Source of the DNA: Candidatus Poribacteria bacterium
Lineage (GTDB): Bacteria; Poribacteria; WGA-4E; WGA-3G
Length of the DNA stretch: 33,413 nt
Assembly (NCBI GenBank): GCA_022821065.1
Contig: JAJEEK010000083.1
Span: 1-33,413, forward strand
Direction of reading: 5' to 3'
Shown: one piece after another, positions 7,861 to 15,306 of the stretch
Layout: the number at the start of each line of letters is the position of its first letter
How positions within the stretch are numbered: position 1 is the first letter of the stretch
Position numbers and translations under genes: made by a program
Notes under the pieces: generated by a model
What the model was told of the DNA's origin: nothing
Seen by the model: only the letters and a program-made list of their open reading frames with translations
The model's database searches: none

Positions 7861-8628
7861 TCAGCCCTTCGAGTAACGCTCGGTTAACACAGCCGGAAGA
7901 ATATTATCCCATAACAGAGACAAAAATTTCCAAGGCATTCGATCTTCGGTTGATAATTTATGAATATCCATTTGTTCTATTAAATCTACAATTTTTTTAT
8001 GACACCTCGGAATTATAGGGCTGAAAAAGGTTCGTTGGAGTTCCCCAAACATGAGCTGATACTCTTTAATATGGGAGTAAGTCTGAATAAATCTCCTCAC
8101 CTCAAGAGAGAGTTGGTGATTTTTTGACTGCAGCATCAAGAGCATATTTCGCGCCGATTGCTCCCTCTCACTGCTAACTGCTACGTACTGATAATCAGTA
8201 AGTGGTTCAATGAGATCCGATAGAATATCCAATTCACTCCGCTGAAGCTCTGTTGCCACCTTTTTAATCAAAAGTTCAGTCAAGGTTTCTACTAAGCCTT
8301 CAAAAATCACGCCATCGATTAAAACGTACCAATAATTGGCATGCGAGTAGATTAAACGATAGAGGCTCCCTAACATGAACAATTTCTGTTGATTTGATAA
8401 CTCTTTTTCCTGATCTATCCAGTCAAGTTGCTCTTTAACAAAAACCATCGTTGAGCGAATTTCTGTATTAGCGACACCGCAATCGTGAACGATATCCCAT
8501 TCCCAACAACTGATTTCATCATGAATTCGTTGATATTGCCCCTTGATCGAGGGACGAATTTCAGAGATTGCTTCATAGAAATCTTTGTATATGACAGACA
8601 AATTATGCAGGCTCTGTACGCTAAACAC
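7861..8628 (-). CDS. Unknown helical protein coupled to the swivel-domain gene
   Basis: The product has 255 residues if started at the GTG at 8628, which has a GAGGT ribosome site 5 nt upstream and overlaps the stop codon of the swivel-domain gene by 8 nt. The open frame extends to an ATG at 8748, but that would overlap the neighbour by 128 bases, so the GTG start is preferred. The sequence is almost wholly helix-forming, rich in Leu, Glu, Gln, Lys and Ile, with no signal peptide or membrane segment and no family I recognise. A middle segment (SHANYWYVLIDGVIFEGL) may line a ligand pocket. Its coupling to a PEP-utiliser swivel domain suggests they work together, perhaps as separate pieces of a dikinase-like enzyme, but that is an inference. 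Confidence 0.6.
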   Translation of the reverse strand: MFSVQSLHNLSVIYKDFYEAISEIRPSIKGQYQRIHDEISCWEWDIVHDCGVANTEIRSTMVFVKEQLDWIDQEKELSNQQKLFMLGSLYRLIYSHANYWYVLIDGVIFEGLVETLTELLIKKVATELQRSELDILSDLIEPLTDYQYVAVSSEREQSARNMLLMLQSKNHQLSLEVRRFIQTYSHIKEYQLMFGELQRTFFSPIIPRCHKKIVDLIEQMDIHKLSTEDRMPWKFLSLLWDNILPAVLTERYSKG

Positions 8629-8950
8629 GGTAGACCTCGCCTTTGTCTCCAACGACTTCAACAGTATCGCCATCTTGGAGGACTTGCGTTGCATTTCCAG
8701 TTCCAACAACACAAGGGACGCGTAATTCTCTCGCAACCGTGGCAGCATGATTCAGTATCCCACCTTCATCTGTAATTAATCCGCTCACTCTTTCAGCGAA
8801 AATTACAACATCAGGAGGGATCACTTCGCCGACAACAATCAGGTTACGATCCGATGTAGGTAGGTTCTGTAAATTATCAAAATGAACGACTGTACCAACA
8901 CCTCGTCCACCTGAAGCTGGGGTGCCTTTTAGAATCAACTGTCTTTCCAT
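8621..8950 (-). CDS. Standalone PEP-utilising enzyme swivel (phosphohistidine) domain
   Basis: The 109-residue protein is nearly all one domain: the mobile swivelling domain of PEP synthase, pyruvate phosphate dikinase, rifampin phosphotransferase and PTS enzyme I. The phosphorylated histidine is H68 in DEGGILNHAATVARE (residues 61-75), followed by RVPCVVGTGNAT and the end DGDTVEVVGDKGEVYRV. In known enzymes this domain carries the phosphoryl group between an ATP-grasp domain and an acceptor domain; both are missing here. The ATG at 8950 is 17 nt after the metallopeptidase stop, and the stop overlaps the next gene's GTG. It may be a split carrier that uses partners encoded elsewhere, or the remains of a longer enzyme. 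It is full length for the domain. Confidence 0.85.
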   Translation of the reverse strand: MERQLILKGTPASGGRGVGTVVHFDNLQNLPTSDRNLIVVGEVIPPDVVIFAERVSGLITDEGGILNHAATVARELRVPCVVGTGNATQVLQDGDTVEVVGDKGEVYRV

Positions 8951-8967
8951 TTGTTACAATTTTGAAT

Positions 8968-10230
8968 CTAACCTTTACTTATTTTCTGATTCACTATAGC
9001 TTCATCTCGGACACTCGGCAGCTTAGCATCAATCAATGCTCGTCCAGTCTTCTCTTCAGCACGGAACACAGCGAGATTACTCTCGTTTGCATCCTTGACC
9101 AACCAAATATGCCCAGCATAAGTGTGCTGATTAGCAAAATCACCCGCAGCAATCTTGCCATACTGCCGCTCCTCACCGGCACCATCTATCCAATAGTACG
9201 CGATCTCGGATTCGGTGAGATTCACAAAGATAATCGCAGTTTCGGTCCGGCTGCCTCCCGATCTTAGATTTGGCAGCAGACTCGGATCGTGTCCCTCCAA
9301 TTCTACCCATCTGTCACCACCTTCGCTGTTCGGGTCTTTTAACTTCTGGTGGAATTCGTGCAACGCTATCAACTCAGCGGGCCATTCAAACTTCGGCGAA
9401 CCTTCAGGATTGAACCCTTGGAGATGTGAAAGACTCAAACGGGTCACCGCTTGCGTGTACCGCCAACCCCCATCGCCATAAACTTCTGTGAGCAGCGTAG
9501 CGAGTGCTGGATCGTATTCTTTCAACTTATCGCGGGTATCAACATGATTGTGCTGGTCATCGTTTGCCCGATTCGTATCAAACCAAGACTGCGTCCCTTC
9601 AGCCCAATATTCCGCCTTATTCGTGATAGCATAAGTATTTTCCCACAGTCCTTTTTCAACCGCAGCATCATATAGTACCTTAAGACGGTCATCGAAACTC
9701 GGATCCACCGTATTTAATCCCATCTGATGAATCGCATGTGCGAACTCATGCACCAGAATATTCTCAGTCGAATACGGATCGCCTTTATAATTAAGCAGGT
9801 TCTCCTCACCGCAACTCACAGCCGGTCTCGTCGGTGTGGAACCCAAACCGCGTGCACGGCGGTCCCAATAATAATCAGGTTGCAGATCGCTATGTTCCGG
9901 GATCTGCGTCGTGAGTTCGCTATATGCCATCACAGCAAAACGTACGTTATTTTTAGCGAGTGCTTGCAACACATCCTGCCGATGCCCGACTATCTGTTGA
10001 ATAAGCCACGCCGCTTCCTTCAGCGCATACGGACTTACCTTCGCCGATGCGACAACAGGCAACCCCTCCACATCAAGCCACTGCACATAAAACGGATCCA
10101 ATTTAAAAGTTTCACGCACAGTCGTTGGAGGCGGAACAGGTTCAGAAATGTTGACGCCCTGCGCGTTTGCAGCCAATTGGATTGAGAAAAATAGGATATA
10201 GACCGTGAAAATAACAGTTAAATAAAACAT
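8968..10230 (-). CDS. Secreted zinc metallopeptidase with VHL-beta-like C-terminal domain
   Basis: The 420-residue protein has an N-terminal signal peptide (hydrophobic core residues 3-20, probable cleavage after ANA at 23). A zincin site follows: H161-E-F-A-H165 (VHEFAHAIHQ), with a downstream EYWAE (residues 207-211) as likely third ligand. Residues 333-390 resemble the beta domain of the von Hippel-Lindau protein: IFVN, W347, Y357, then H369-T370-Y-A-G-H374-I-W376-LVKD. They keep the counterparts of human VHL W88, Y98, H110, H115 and W117, with S111 replaced by Thr. In VHL these residues form the hydroxyproline pocket. The ATG lies 3 nt after the broken vapC stop. The likely role is cleavage or binding of an extracellular protein, possibly host collagen-like; that last step is speculation. 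Confidence 0.75.
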   Translation of the reverse strand: MFYLTVIFTVYILFFSIQLAANAQGVNISEPVPPPTTVRETFKLDPFYVQWLDVEGLPVVASAKVSPYALKEAAWLIQQIVGHRQDVLQALAKNNVRFAVMAYSELTTQIPEHSDLQPDYYWDRRARGLGSTPTRPAVSCGEENLLNYKGDPYSTENILVHEFAHAIHQMGLNTVDPSFDDRLKVLYDAAVEKGLWENTYAITNKAEYWAEGTQSWFDTNRANDDQHNHVDTRDKLKEYDPALATLLTEVYGDGGWRYTQAVTRLSLSHLQGFNPEGSPKFEWPAELIALHEFHQKLKDPNSEGGDRWVELEGHDPSLLPNLRSGGSRTETAIIFVNLTESEIAYYWIDGAGEERQYGKIAAGDFANQHTYAGHIWLVKDANESNLAVFRAEEKTGRALIDAKLPSVRDEAIVNQKISKG

Positions 10231-10233
10231 AAG

Positions 10234-10374
10234 TTAGTTTCCATTTTGCATCAGAAGCTGTGTTAGAATTGTAAAGACATTCAGAACTGTTTCATCTTGA
10301 TTTTGAAAAAGAAATCCATATCCTCCGAGATAAATTAAAAAGCTGCACGTAGAGGTTTCTAAGAGATAGTCCAT
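10234..10374 (-). pseudogene. VapC (PIN) toxin remnant
   Basis: A 46-residue reading frame begins 3 nt after the stop of the antitoxin-like gene, the usual VapB-VapC spacing. It starts with MDYLLETSTCSFLI, like the start of VapC PIN-domain toxins (typically MxYLLDTNxCSYLI). The essential first aspartate is Glu here and the following Asn is Ser. The remaining about 30 residues do not resemble a PIN domain, and the protein is about a third of normal length. It is therefore read as a truncated, inactive toxin. It runs straight into the metallopeptidase gene. Confidence 0.45.
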
Positions 10375-10377
10375 CAA

Positions 10378-10683
10378 TTATTCTCCTTCCGACTCGTCGA
10401 AAGGAGAATCAAAACGCATCGGAATCTTTCCTTCTTTAATTGCGTTTAGCAATGCCTCCGCGTCCTCCCGTGTTACATTATGTGATTTGTTAATAGCTGC
10501 TAAAATCCGTCCCGGTTGGCCTTTTCGTTTAAGTTTCGACGAATCTTGAAGGTCACCTAAACTTTCCATTGAAATTTCTGATCTCCAGACGAGGTATTCC
10601 AAGTAATGTTTCAGTTCCTCGAGCTCAGCAGAGGATAATTTCTCAACGGTATTAAGCACCCATTTTTTTGTTCTAACTGACAC
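10378..10683 (-). CDS. VapB-like antitoxin
   Basis: The 101-residue protein starts with a GTG preceded by GGAGG at 6 nt. Its N-terminal half (KLSSAELEELKHYLEYLVWR) resembles the helical start of VapB/DUF2281-type antitoxins, and it is followed by a small acidic C-terminal part ending DESEGE. Position supports the call: a frame starting like VapC lies 3 nt downstream. In intact systems the antitoxin binds the PIN ribonuclease toxin and the operon promoter. Because the partner is broken, this copy may now be an orphan. The family match is modest, so function is inferred mainly from gene pairing. Confidence 0.5.
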   Translation of the reverse strand: MSVRTKKWVLNTVEKLSSAELEELKHYLEYLVWRSEISMESLGDLQDSSKLKRKGQPGRILAAINKSHNVTREDAEALLNAIKEGKIPMRFDSPFDESEGE

Positions 10684-10722
10684 AGTTTTCCTCCTTTTTC
10701 AGAATTCACGCTCAGATCACCC

Positions 10723-11421
10723 TTACCCAAAATCCGTGTTGTAAGTCTTCGATTTCGCGTGGCGGGACTTACTTCTCAAAACCCAGACGCTACCTGTGAA
10801 ATTACTTTCAATCAGCTGCCGAAAAATTTCATGATCTGCCGATGGCTTGATATCAAATGTATCAACTTCAGATGAAAACGGATAAATTTCGGCTTCACCT
10901 GACAATATAGCAAAGAATTTACCGCGCTTATTCGGTAAAAAAATAGGACCTTGCCACTCCAAATATTCAACCATCGGTGGCGTATCTGGCATAGACATCT
11001 CCGCATGGAGAAGAACTTCTGTCCTGTCCTGTAGTTTAATGAAAGCAGGGATCCTGTTTTGGAGTCGGATGTCGCCTCGGAAATAAGGGGTCTTGAAAAA
11101 CACTCGCTCCGAAAAAGTCAAAAATTTGGACGAGTTAAACGCGCGTGGCAAATAGTATCCATCCAAACTCGTCCCATCTTCAGTACTGCAAACGCCAACA
11201 GCAATAACAAACTCTTTAAACTTGAATCCCCGCCACTTTGCATCTATCGTACTCAGCAGAAGTACTGCCTTATCCGCTTCTTGGTACGGCAGAAGTCCCT
11301 CGCTATCTAATACCGATTGCCAAAACGATAGATCCGCTGTACCGTGCAGCGTGACTTCTCTGACATTATAAAGATTCGCAGCATATTGGATAGAGGTGTT
11401 TGTAGATGCCCTGTTAGACAT
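10723..11421 (-). CDS. Conserved-looking protein of unknown function, possibly acetoacetate-decarboxylase-like fold
   Basis: The product has 232 residues from the ATG at 11421, which overlaps the GH32 stop by 8 nt (ATG inside the upstream TAA region); an in-frame ATG at 11445 is less likely because of its longer overlap. No signal peptide or membrane segment is evident. The pattern KEFVIAVGVCSTEDG followed by DGYYLPRAFNSSKF and a late GEAEIYPF segment is reminiscent of acetoacetate-decarboxylase-like beta barrels, but the match is too weak to name a function. It is coupled to the GH32 gene, so it may act on the same substrate or transport step. Confidence 0.55.
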   Translation of the reverse strand: MSNRASTNTSIQYAANLYNVREVTLHGTADLSFWQSVLDSEGLLPYQEADKAVLLLSTIDAKWRGFKFKEFVIAVGVCSTEDGTSLDGYYLPRAFNSSKFLTFSERVFFKTPYFRGDIRLQNRIPAFIKLQDRTEVLLHAEMSMPDTPPMVEYLEWQGPIFLPNKRGKFFAILSGEAEIYPFSSEVDTFDIKPSADHEIFRQLIESNFTGSVWVLRSKSRHAKSKTYNTDFG

Positions 11422-12973
11422 AGATATCCCGCATCTGCCAAGCATCTAAGGATTTGAGCTCACATGCCTGCCCTTGCGAACGCAACGATACACCGACGCT
11501 CTCTTCCTTATCAGGATAGATGCGCATCGCGACACACTGCTTCCCGTTAGCGAATACTTCCACCACACTCTTATCAACAAATACTCGGAGTTTGAGCGTC
11601 TCACCGCGGGCAATAGAGACCGGTCCAGTTTCAGGCGCGCGTGAAAGTACATCCGGTGCAACCGACGCGTATGACGAATCAATCGTTAGCAAACTATCAC
11701 GTACATCAACGCCAGGGTTCAGGTTGCGTAAGCCACGTTCTCTGAAGAACGCGATGCGGGTGAACTCCTCTTTCTGTGGCGAACGGAGAACGTTCAACTC
11801 AACCATCGGTGCCGATCTCGTGTCGATTTCGAGTTCGAGCTCCATCGCGTTGCCATTGATGCCTTCAAGCACAACTTCTTCGTTTGCGGGGAGCGTCATC
11901 GCATCAACGTGTCGATGTTCATACCGCAACGATTCAATATCACCCGCCGGTTCAACACCGACTTCATCTCTGGAGAGGAGTGTCAGACGACGCGGCAACG
12001 TCATAATCTGGTTCCAACCCTTCGTCGGTTTCGCTGGGTTCATATTATAGATCACGATAAGTCCGCCGTTCCCGTCGGGTGTCGCAGACGGCGCGTGGAC
12101 CCCCGCAGGAGCCGCTGCCCCGAAATTGTTTTTCGCACCCGCCGTCACGACGAATTTGTCGCGTTCGGTGTCATAATCACCGAGCAGATACTGTCCCCCG
12201 CTTATATGGCTGAAGAAAAGGAGCATGTGCCGATCACCAATGGGCCAGAAATACGGACACGCACCATCATCACCGACCAACGTGAACAGATCGTCTTCAA
12301 CAAAGGGGTGCAGATAGACCCAGTTCGCTAAGTCTGCTGAACGGAGCAGGAAGTTCGCACGAATCGGTTTGCCGCCAGGTCCATGCGGGAGTGTGCCACC
12401 GGAAAGCGAGTAATACATGCCATCTTTCTTCCAGATGCACGGGTCAAAGACCCGGTAGACCGGGGTTGTACCGTCGGCGTGCTTCGCCGGAATAACAGCC
12501 TTCCCAGACACCTTCTCCCAATTCAGGAGCAACGGATCACTCGACACCGCCACCATATTACCGACAACCGTGCCGTGATACATCGCGATGACACGGTCCT
12601 CCTCTACAAGCGTTGCACCGGAGAAACAGCATCGCTCCGGATTCGGGTAAATGGCATACGGCAGATCGCGCCAGTGGATGAGGTCGTCGCTCATCGCGTG
12701 TCCCCAATGCTGACGTGTGTCTTCCGGCGGATACGCCTGATAAAAGAGGTGCCACCGTCCCTGCCAGAAACAGAGACCGTTCGGGTCATTAAGCATCGCT
12801 TCGGGGTTAATATAGTGATAAATCGGACGGTGCGGATCACCTTGATATGTTTTTCGATAAGCATTGAGCCGTTGCATCAACGGGTTCGTTTCCAATTGCG
12901 CTTCTTGTTCTTCCAACGTTTCCGCAAATGTGTAGTGCGGTACACGCGAGGTAAAATCTTCGTTGGTTTCCAT
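11414..12973 (-). CDS. GH32-family protein lacking the usual acid/base glutamate
   Basis: The protein has 519 residues from the ATG at 12973, which has GGAG 6 nt upstream; an in-frame ATG at 13000 has none. It is a glycoside hydrolase family 32 protein (invertase/fructanase type): five-bladed propeller with the nucleophile motif N62-D63-P64-N65-G66, the second aspartate D177 (VFDPCIW), and a C-terminal beta sandwich ending with LKLRVFVDKSVVEVFANG. The third acidic residue, normally Glu in an E-C-P motif, is A238 (DGACPYFW). The protein may therefore be inactive, use a different residue, or act on another sugar. No signal peptide is seen, so it is probably cytoplasmic. It heads a same-strand gene run and has a likely promoter at 13018-13046. 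Confidence 0.85.
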   Translation of the reverse strand: METNEDFTSRVPHYTFAETLEEQEAQLETNPLMQRLNAYRKTYQGDPHRPIYHYINPEAMLNDPNGLCFWQGRWHLFYQAYPPEDTRQHWGHAMSDDLIHWRDLPYAIYPNPERCCFSGATLVEEDRVIAMYHGTVVGNMVAVSSDPLLLNWEKVSGKAVIPAKHADGTTPVYRVFDPCIWKKDGMYYSLSGGTLPHGPGGKPIRANFLLRSADLANWVYLHPFVEDDLFTLVGDDGACPYFWPIGDRHMLLFFSHISGGQYLLGDYDTERDKFVVTAGAKNNFGAAAPAGVHAPSATPDGNGGLIVIYNMNPAKPTKGWNQIMTLPRRLTLLSRDEVGVEPAGDIESLRYEHRHVDAMTLPANEEVVLEGINGNAMELELEIDTRSAPMVELNVLRSPQKEEFTRIAFFRERGLRNLNPGVDVRDSLLTIDSSYASVAPDVLSRAPETGPVSIARGETLKLRVFVDKSVVEVFANGKQCVAMRIYPDKEESVGVSLRSQGQACELKSLDAWQMRDIYV

Positions 12974-13017
12974 CGGTTCTCCTCTATTCTGCAATTCCAT
13001 GAAATTTTGTGATGCTT

Positions 13018-13046
13018 AGCATAGCACAGAATTGCCCGCCTGTCCA
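13018..13046 (-). promoter_or_regulatory. Probable promoter of the GH32 gene run
   Basis: On the minus strand TGGACA (13046-13041), a 17-base spacer and TATGCT (13023-13018) precede the ATG at 12973 by 44 nt. The two boxes match the sigma70 consensus in five and four positions. Confidence 0.5.
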
Positions 13047-13161
13047 GAAAATTTTCTATAAACACGCCCGAATCACCGAGTTTTCATTTTTAGTATTTTT
13101 TATCCCTGACGGGGTAGGTGTGGGCTTCTAACTGAATGTTCCATCATTCGGCACAAATTAA

Positions 13162-13191
13162 TTGACACAATTTTTCAGATTGTGCTACAAT
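13162..13191 (+). promoter_or_regulatory. Promoter of the mannonate dehydratase gene
   Basis: TTGACA (13162-13167), an 18-base spacer and TACAAT (13186-13191) lie on the plus strand, ending 59 nt before the ATG at 13251. It is divergent from the GH32 promoter, and the gap of about 115 bases could hold a shared operator. Confidence 0.65.
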
Positions 13192-13250
13192 AGAAAAATA
13201 CCACTCTGAACAATAGAAACCATTTTTCAAACGCTGAAGGAGCATGAATT

Positions 13251-14249
13251 ATGGATAATACAGAAAAACAACCGGCAAAAAAAGCAGAGATGCACGTCGG
13301 CGTTCAAGGTATCGGGACATCTCCGAAAGAATTGGCATTCCTCGTTCGGCACGGTGTAACGCACATGGATACCACCCCCGATAACACTGAAACCGAAACG
13401 CTGACTCAACATAAGGAAGAAGCAGCGGAAGCCGGTGTCAGCCTTGAGATGATTCATATCGAAATGCCGAGAAGCATTACGCTTGCCCAAGATCCGCAGC
13501 GCGACAAAGATATTGAGGCAGTTTGTAAAACGATTGAGAACGCAGCAGCGGTAGGTTTACGAGGTTTGAACTATAACTTTTGCATCCTGCAAAATCAACG
13601 AACCGAGAGCACATTCGGACGCGGCGACTCACGTTACAGCACCTTCGATTTCTCCAAGTACGATAATGAAACACTCTCAGAAGCAGGCGAGGTCAGCCGT
13701 GAAGAAGCGTTTGATCGGATCGCATACTTCCTCGAACGGATAATTCCCGTCGCCGAAGAAAACAAGATCCAGATGGCGTGCCACCCGAACGATCCACCTG
13801 CACCTATTTTAAGAGGCGTTGAACGCTGGAATTATCCGGTCTTTGACGGCTTGAAACGTTACGCTGAGATTGCTGAGAGTCCTTACCACGGTTTTAATTT
13901 TTGCTGCGGCACAGTCTCGGAGGGTTTAGAGGATCCCGGCACCGAATTCTATGAAATCCTCCAATACTTCGGCGAACGGAAAAAGGTTTTTAACATTCAC
14001 TTTCGCAATATTCGCGGCGGACTGCACAACTTCCAAGAGGTTTGGCCCGACGAGGGACATCTCGACATGCATAGAGTTGCACAGGTCCTCCGAGACGCGG
14101 AATATCCGTACATGCTGATGCCTGACCACGCACCGGGGCACCCAGACGATCCATCGCCACCGGGAGTTTCTGGCAGAGTCCGACAGGCGTGGGCATTCCA
14201 GTTCGGATACATCATCGCCTTAATTCAGGCAGTTAATTCAGAACAGTAG
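13251..14249 (+). CDS. uxuA: Mannonate dehydratase (UxuA-like)
   Basis: The 332-residue product has the TIM-barrel pattern of D-mannonate dehydratase, which converts D-mannonate to 2-keto-3-deoxygluconate in hexuronate breakdown. Family marks are ACHPNDPP (H178), NFCCGT (C218-C219), FNIHFRNIRG (H250), FQEVWPDEGHLDM (residues 261-273) and MPDHAPG (D302-H303). It is shorter than the E. coli enzyme (394 residues), lacking inserted loops but not the core motifs. The ATG has GGAG 9 nt upstream, and the promoter at 13162-13191 drives it. It is followed by a small REP-like hairpin. The enzyme is cytoplasmic. It fits use of glucuronate-containing polysaccharides. A related sugar-acid substrate remains possible. 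Confidence 0.85.
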   Translation: MDNTEKQPAKKAEMHVGVQGIGTSPKELAFLVRHGVTHMDTTPDNTETETLTQHKEEAAEAGVSLEMIHIEMPRSITLAQDPQRDKDIEAVCKTIENAAAVGLRGLNYNFCILQNQRTESTFGRGDSRYSTFDFSKYDNETLSEAGEVSREEAFDRIAYFLERIIPVAEENKIQMACHPNDPPAPILRGVERWNYPVFDGLKRYAEIAESPYHGFNFCCGTVSEGLEDPGTEFYEILQYFGERKKVFNIHFRNIRGGLHNFQEVWPDEGHLDMHRVAQVLRDAEYPYMLMPDHAPGHPDDPSPPGVSGRVRQAWAFQFGYIIALIQAVNSEQ

Positions 14250-14285
14250 TACTTGGTCTACTTTCATCTTTATGCGTTAGTCGTA

Positions 14286-14304
14286 GGGCGAGGTTCCCTC
14301 GCCC
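14286..14304. repeat. REP-like hairpin (GGGCGAGG-TTC-CCTCGCCC)
   Basis: An 8-base perfect inverted repeat with a 3-base loop follows the mannonate dehydratase gene by about 35 bases. No T run follows it, so it is not a classical terminator. A hairpin of the same design, starting TAGG, is at 29890-29908. Confidence 0.6.
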
Positions 14305-14417
14305 GATGCAACTCAACATATACCCTCAATTTGAAACCCGATGAAGCAATAAATTGTTAGTTCCAACCAGCCAAAACGGTTTAGTCTATCAAGCAAACCG
14401 ACCTTACAGGAGAAAAA

Positions 14418-15200
14418 ATGAAATCCATTATAACTTGTTTAGCGATTTTTACAATTAGTTTGACCATCACGGTACATACTTATGCCGAAATCGACCTTGA
14501 AACCGCAAGGGGTATTTGGTTACTCGACGAAGGGGATGGTAATGTTATCAACGATATGTCCGGAAACGAGAACCACGGCGAACTTCAGGGTGGAGAATGG
14601 GTTGGCGGACCCAATGGTGCCGCCGCTCTCAGTTTAAACGGACAAGACGATCGGGTGATTATTCCGGACTCCGATAGCCTATACCTCGAAGAGGCGTGGA
14701 CAATCACTTCATGGGTATTCGTCAACGCATCCGAAAACGGTTTTGGACATATCCTCGGAAAAAGACCCGCATCTGGAACTATCGCAAATTACGCGTTCAG
14801 AACAAGCAGCAACGGCACCGCTTGGGAAGCATACTATGCCCGAGACGGTTGGAAAGGTGCCTGGAGTCAAGGAACCGTCCAGAAAGATGTCTGGTTGTAT
14901 ATGACTGCGACTTATGATGGCACGGATACGATTACAATCTACGAAAATGGTGCTGAAATCGGTGCTGTCAGCGGAATGGGTGCCCCAGCACCCCGAAATG
15001 ACACTGATGTTAACATCGGTGGTTGGACCGATAACACTTCAGAGACGCTTGATGGTATGCTCGCTGAGGTCGCACTTTTTGATGTCGTACTCTCAGAAGA
15101 TGACATTAACACCCTAATGAACCAAGGGCTATCATCCATAACGCCTGTTGAGCCTGCTGGCAAACTTGCGACGACATGGGCTGGCATCAAATCCCGATAA
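14418..15200 (+). CDS. Secreted LamG-domain protein with conserved C-terminal tag
   Basis: The 260-residue protein starts at an ATG with AGGAG at 6 nt. It has a signal peptide (residues 1-23, MKSIITCLAIFTISLTITVH then TYA) and one LamG/concanavalin-A-like jelly-roll (about residues 25-230), seen in ARGIWLLDEGDG, NHGELQGGEWVGG, DDRVIIPDSDSLYLEEAWTI and DTDVNIGGWTDN. LamG domains usually bind glycans or proteins outside the cell. The end, VEPAGKLATTWAGIKSR, recurs in three other secreted proteins of this window (see findings). The neighbour at 15307 is a close tandem copy. It is probably a surface-attached or secreted binding protein; the ligand is not known. Confidence 0.85.
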   Translation: MKSIITCLAIFTISLTITVHTYAEIDLETARGIWLLDEGDGNVINDMSGNENHGELQGGEWVGGPNGAAALSLNGQDDRVIIPDSDSLYLEEAWTITSWVFVNASENGFGHILGKRPASGTIANYAFRTSSNGTAWEAYYARDGWKGAWSQGTVQKDVWLYMTATYDGTDTITIYENGAEIGAVSGMGAPAPRNDTDVNIGGWTDNTSETLDGMLAEVALFDVVLSEDDINTLMNQGLSSITPVEPAGKLATTWAGIKSR

Positions 15201-15306
15201 GTGATGTGGCAAATTGGGGCCAGTCAGTGTGTCCCCTGAAACTATCCGTATCCGTTTTGTAACCGCTAATTTTAACCACAATTCGGTTTATAGCAAAGGA
15301 GGGAAA

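Noticed and set aside
12383..13012. 209-codon plus-strand open frame
   Set aside because: It is antisense to the GH32 gene, whose motifs are clear; the translated sequence has many Arg and Ile and no recognisable fold.
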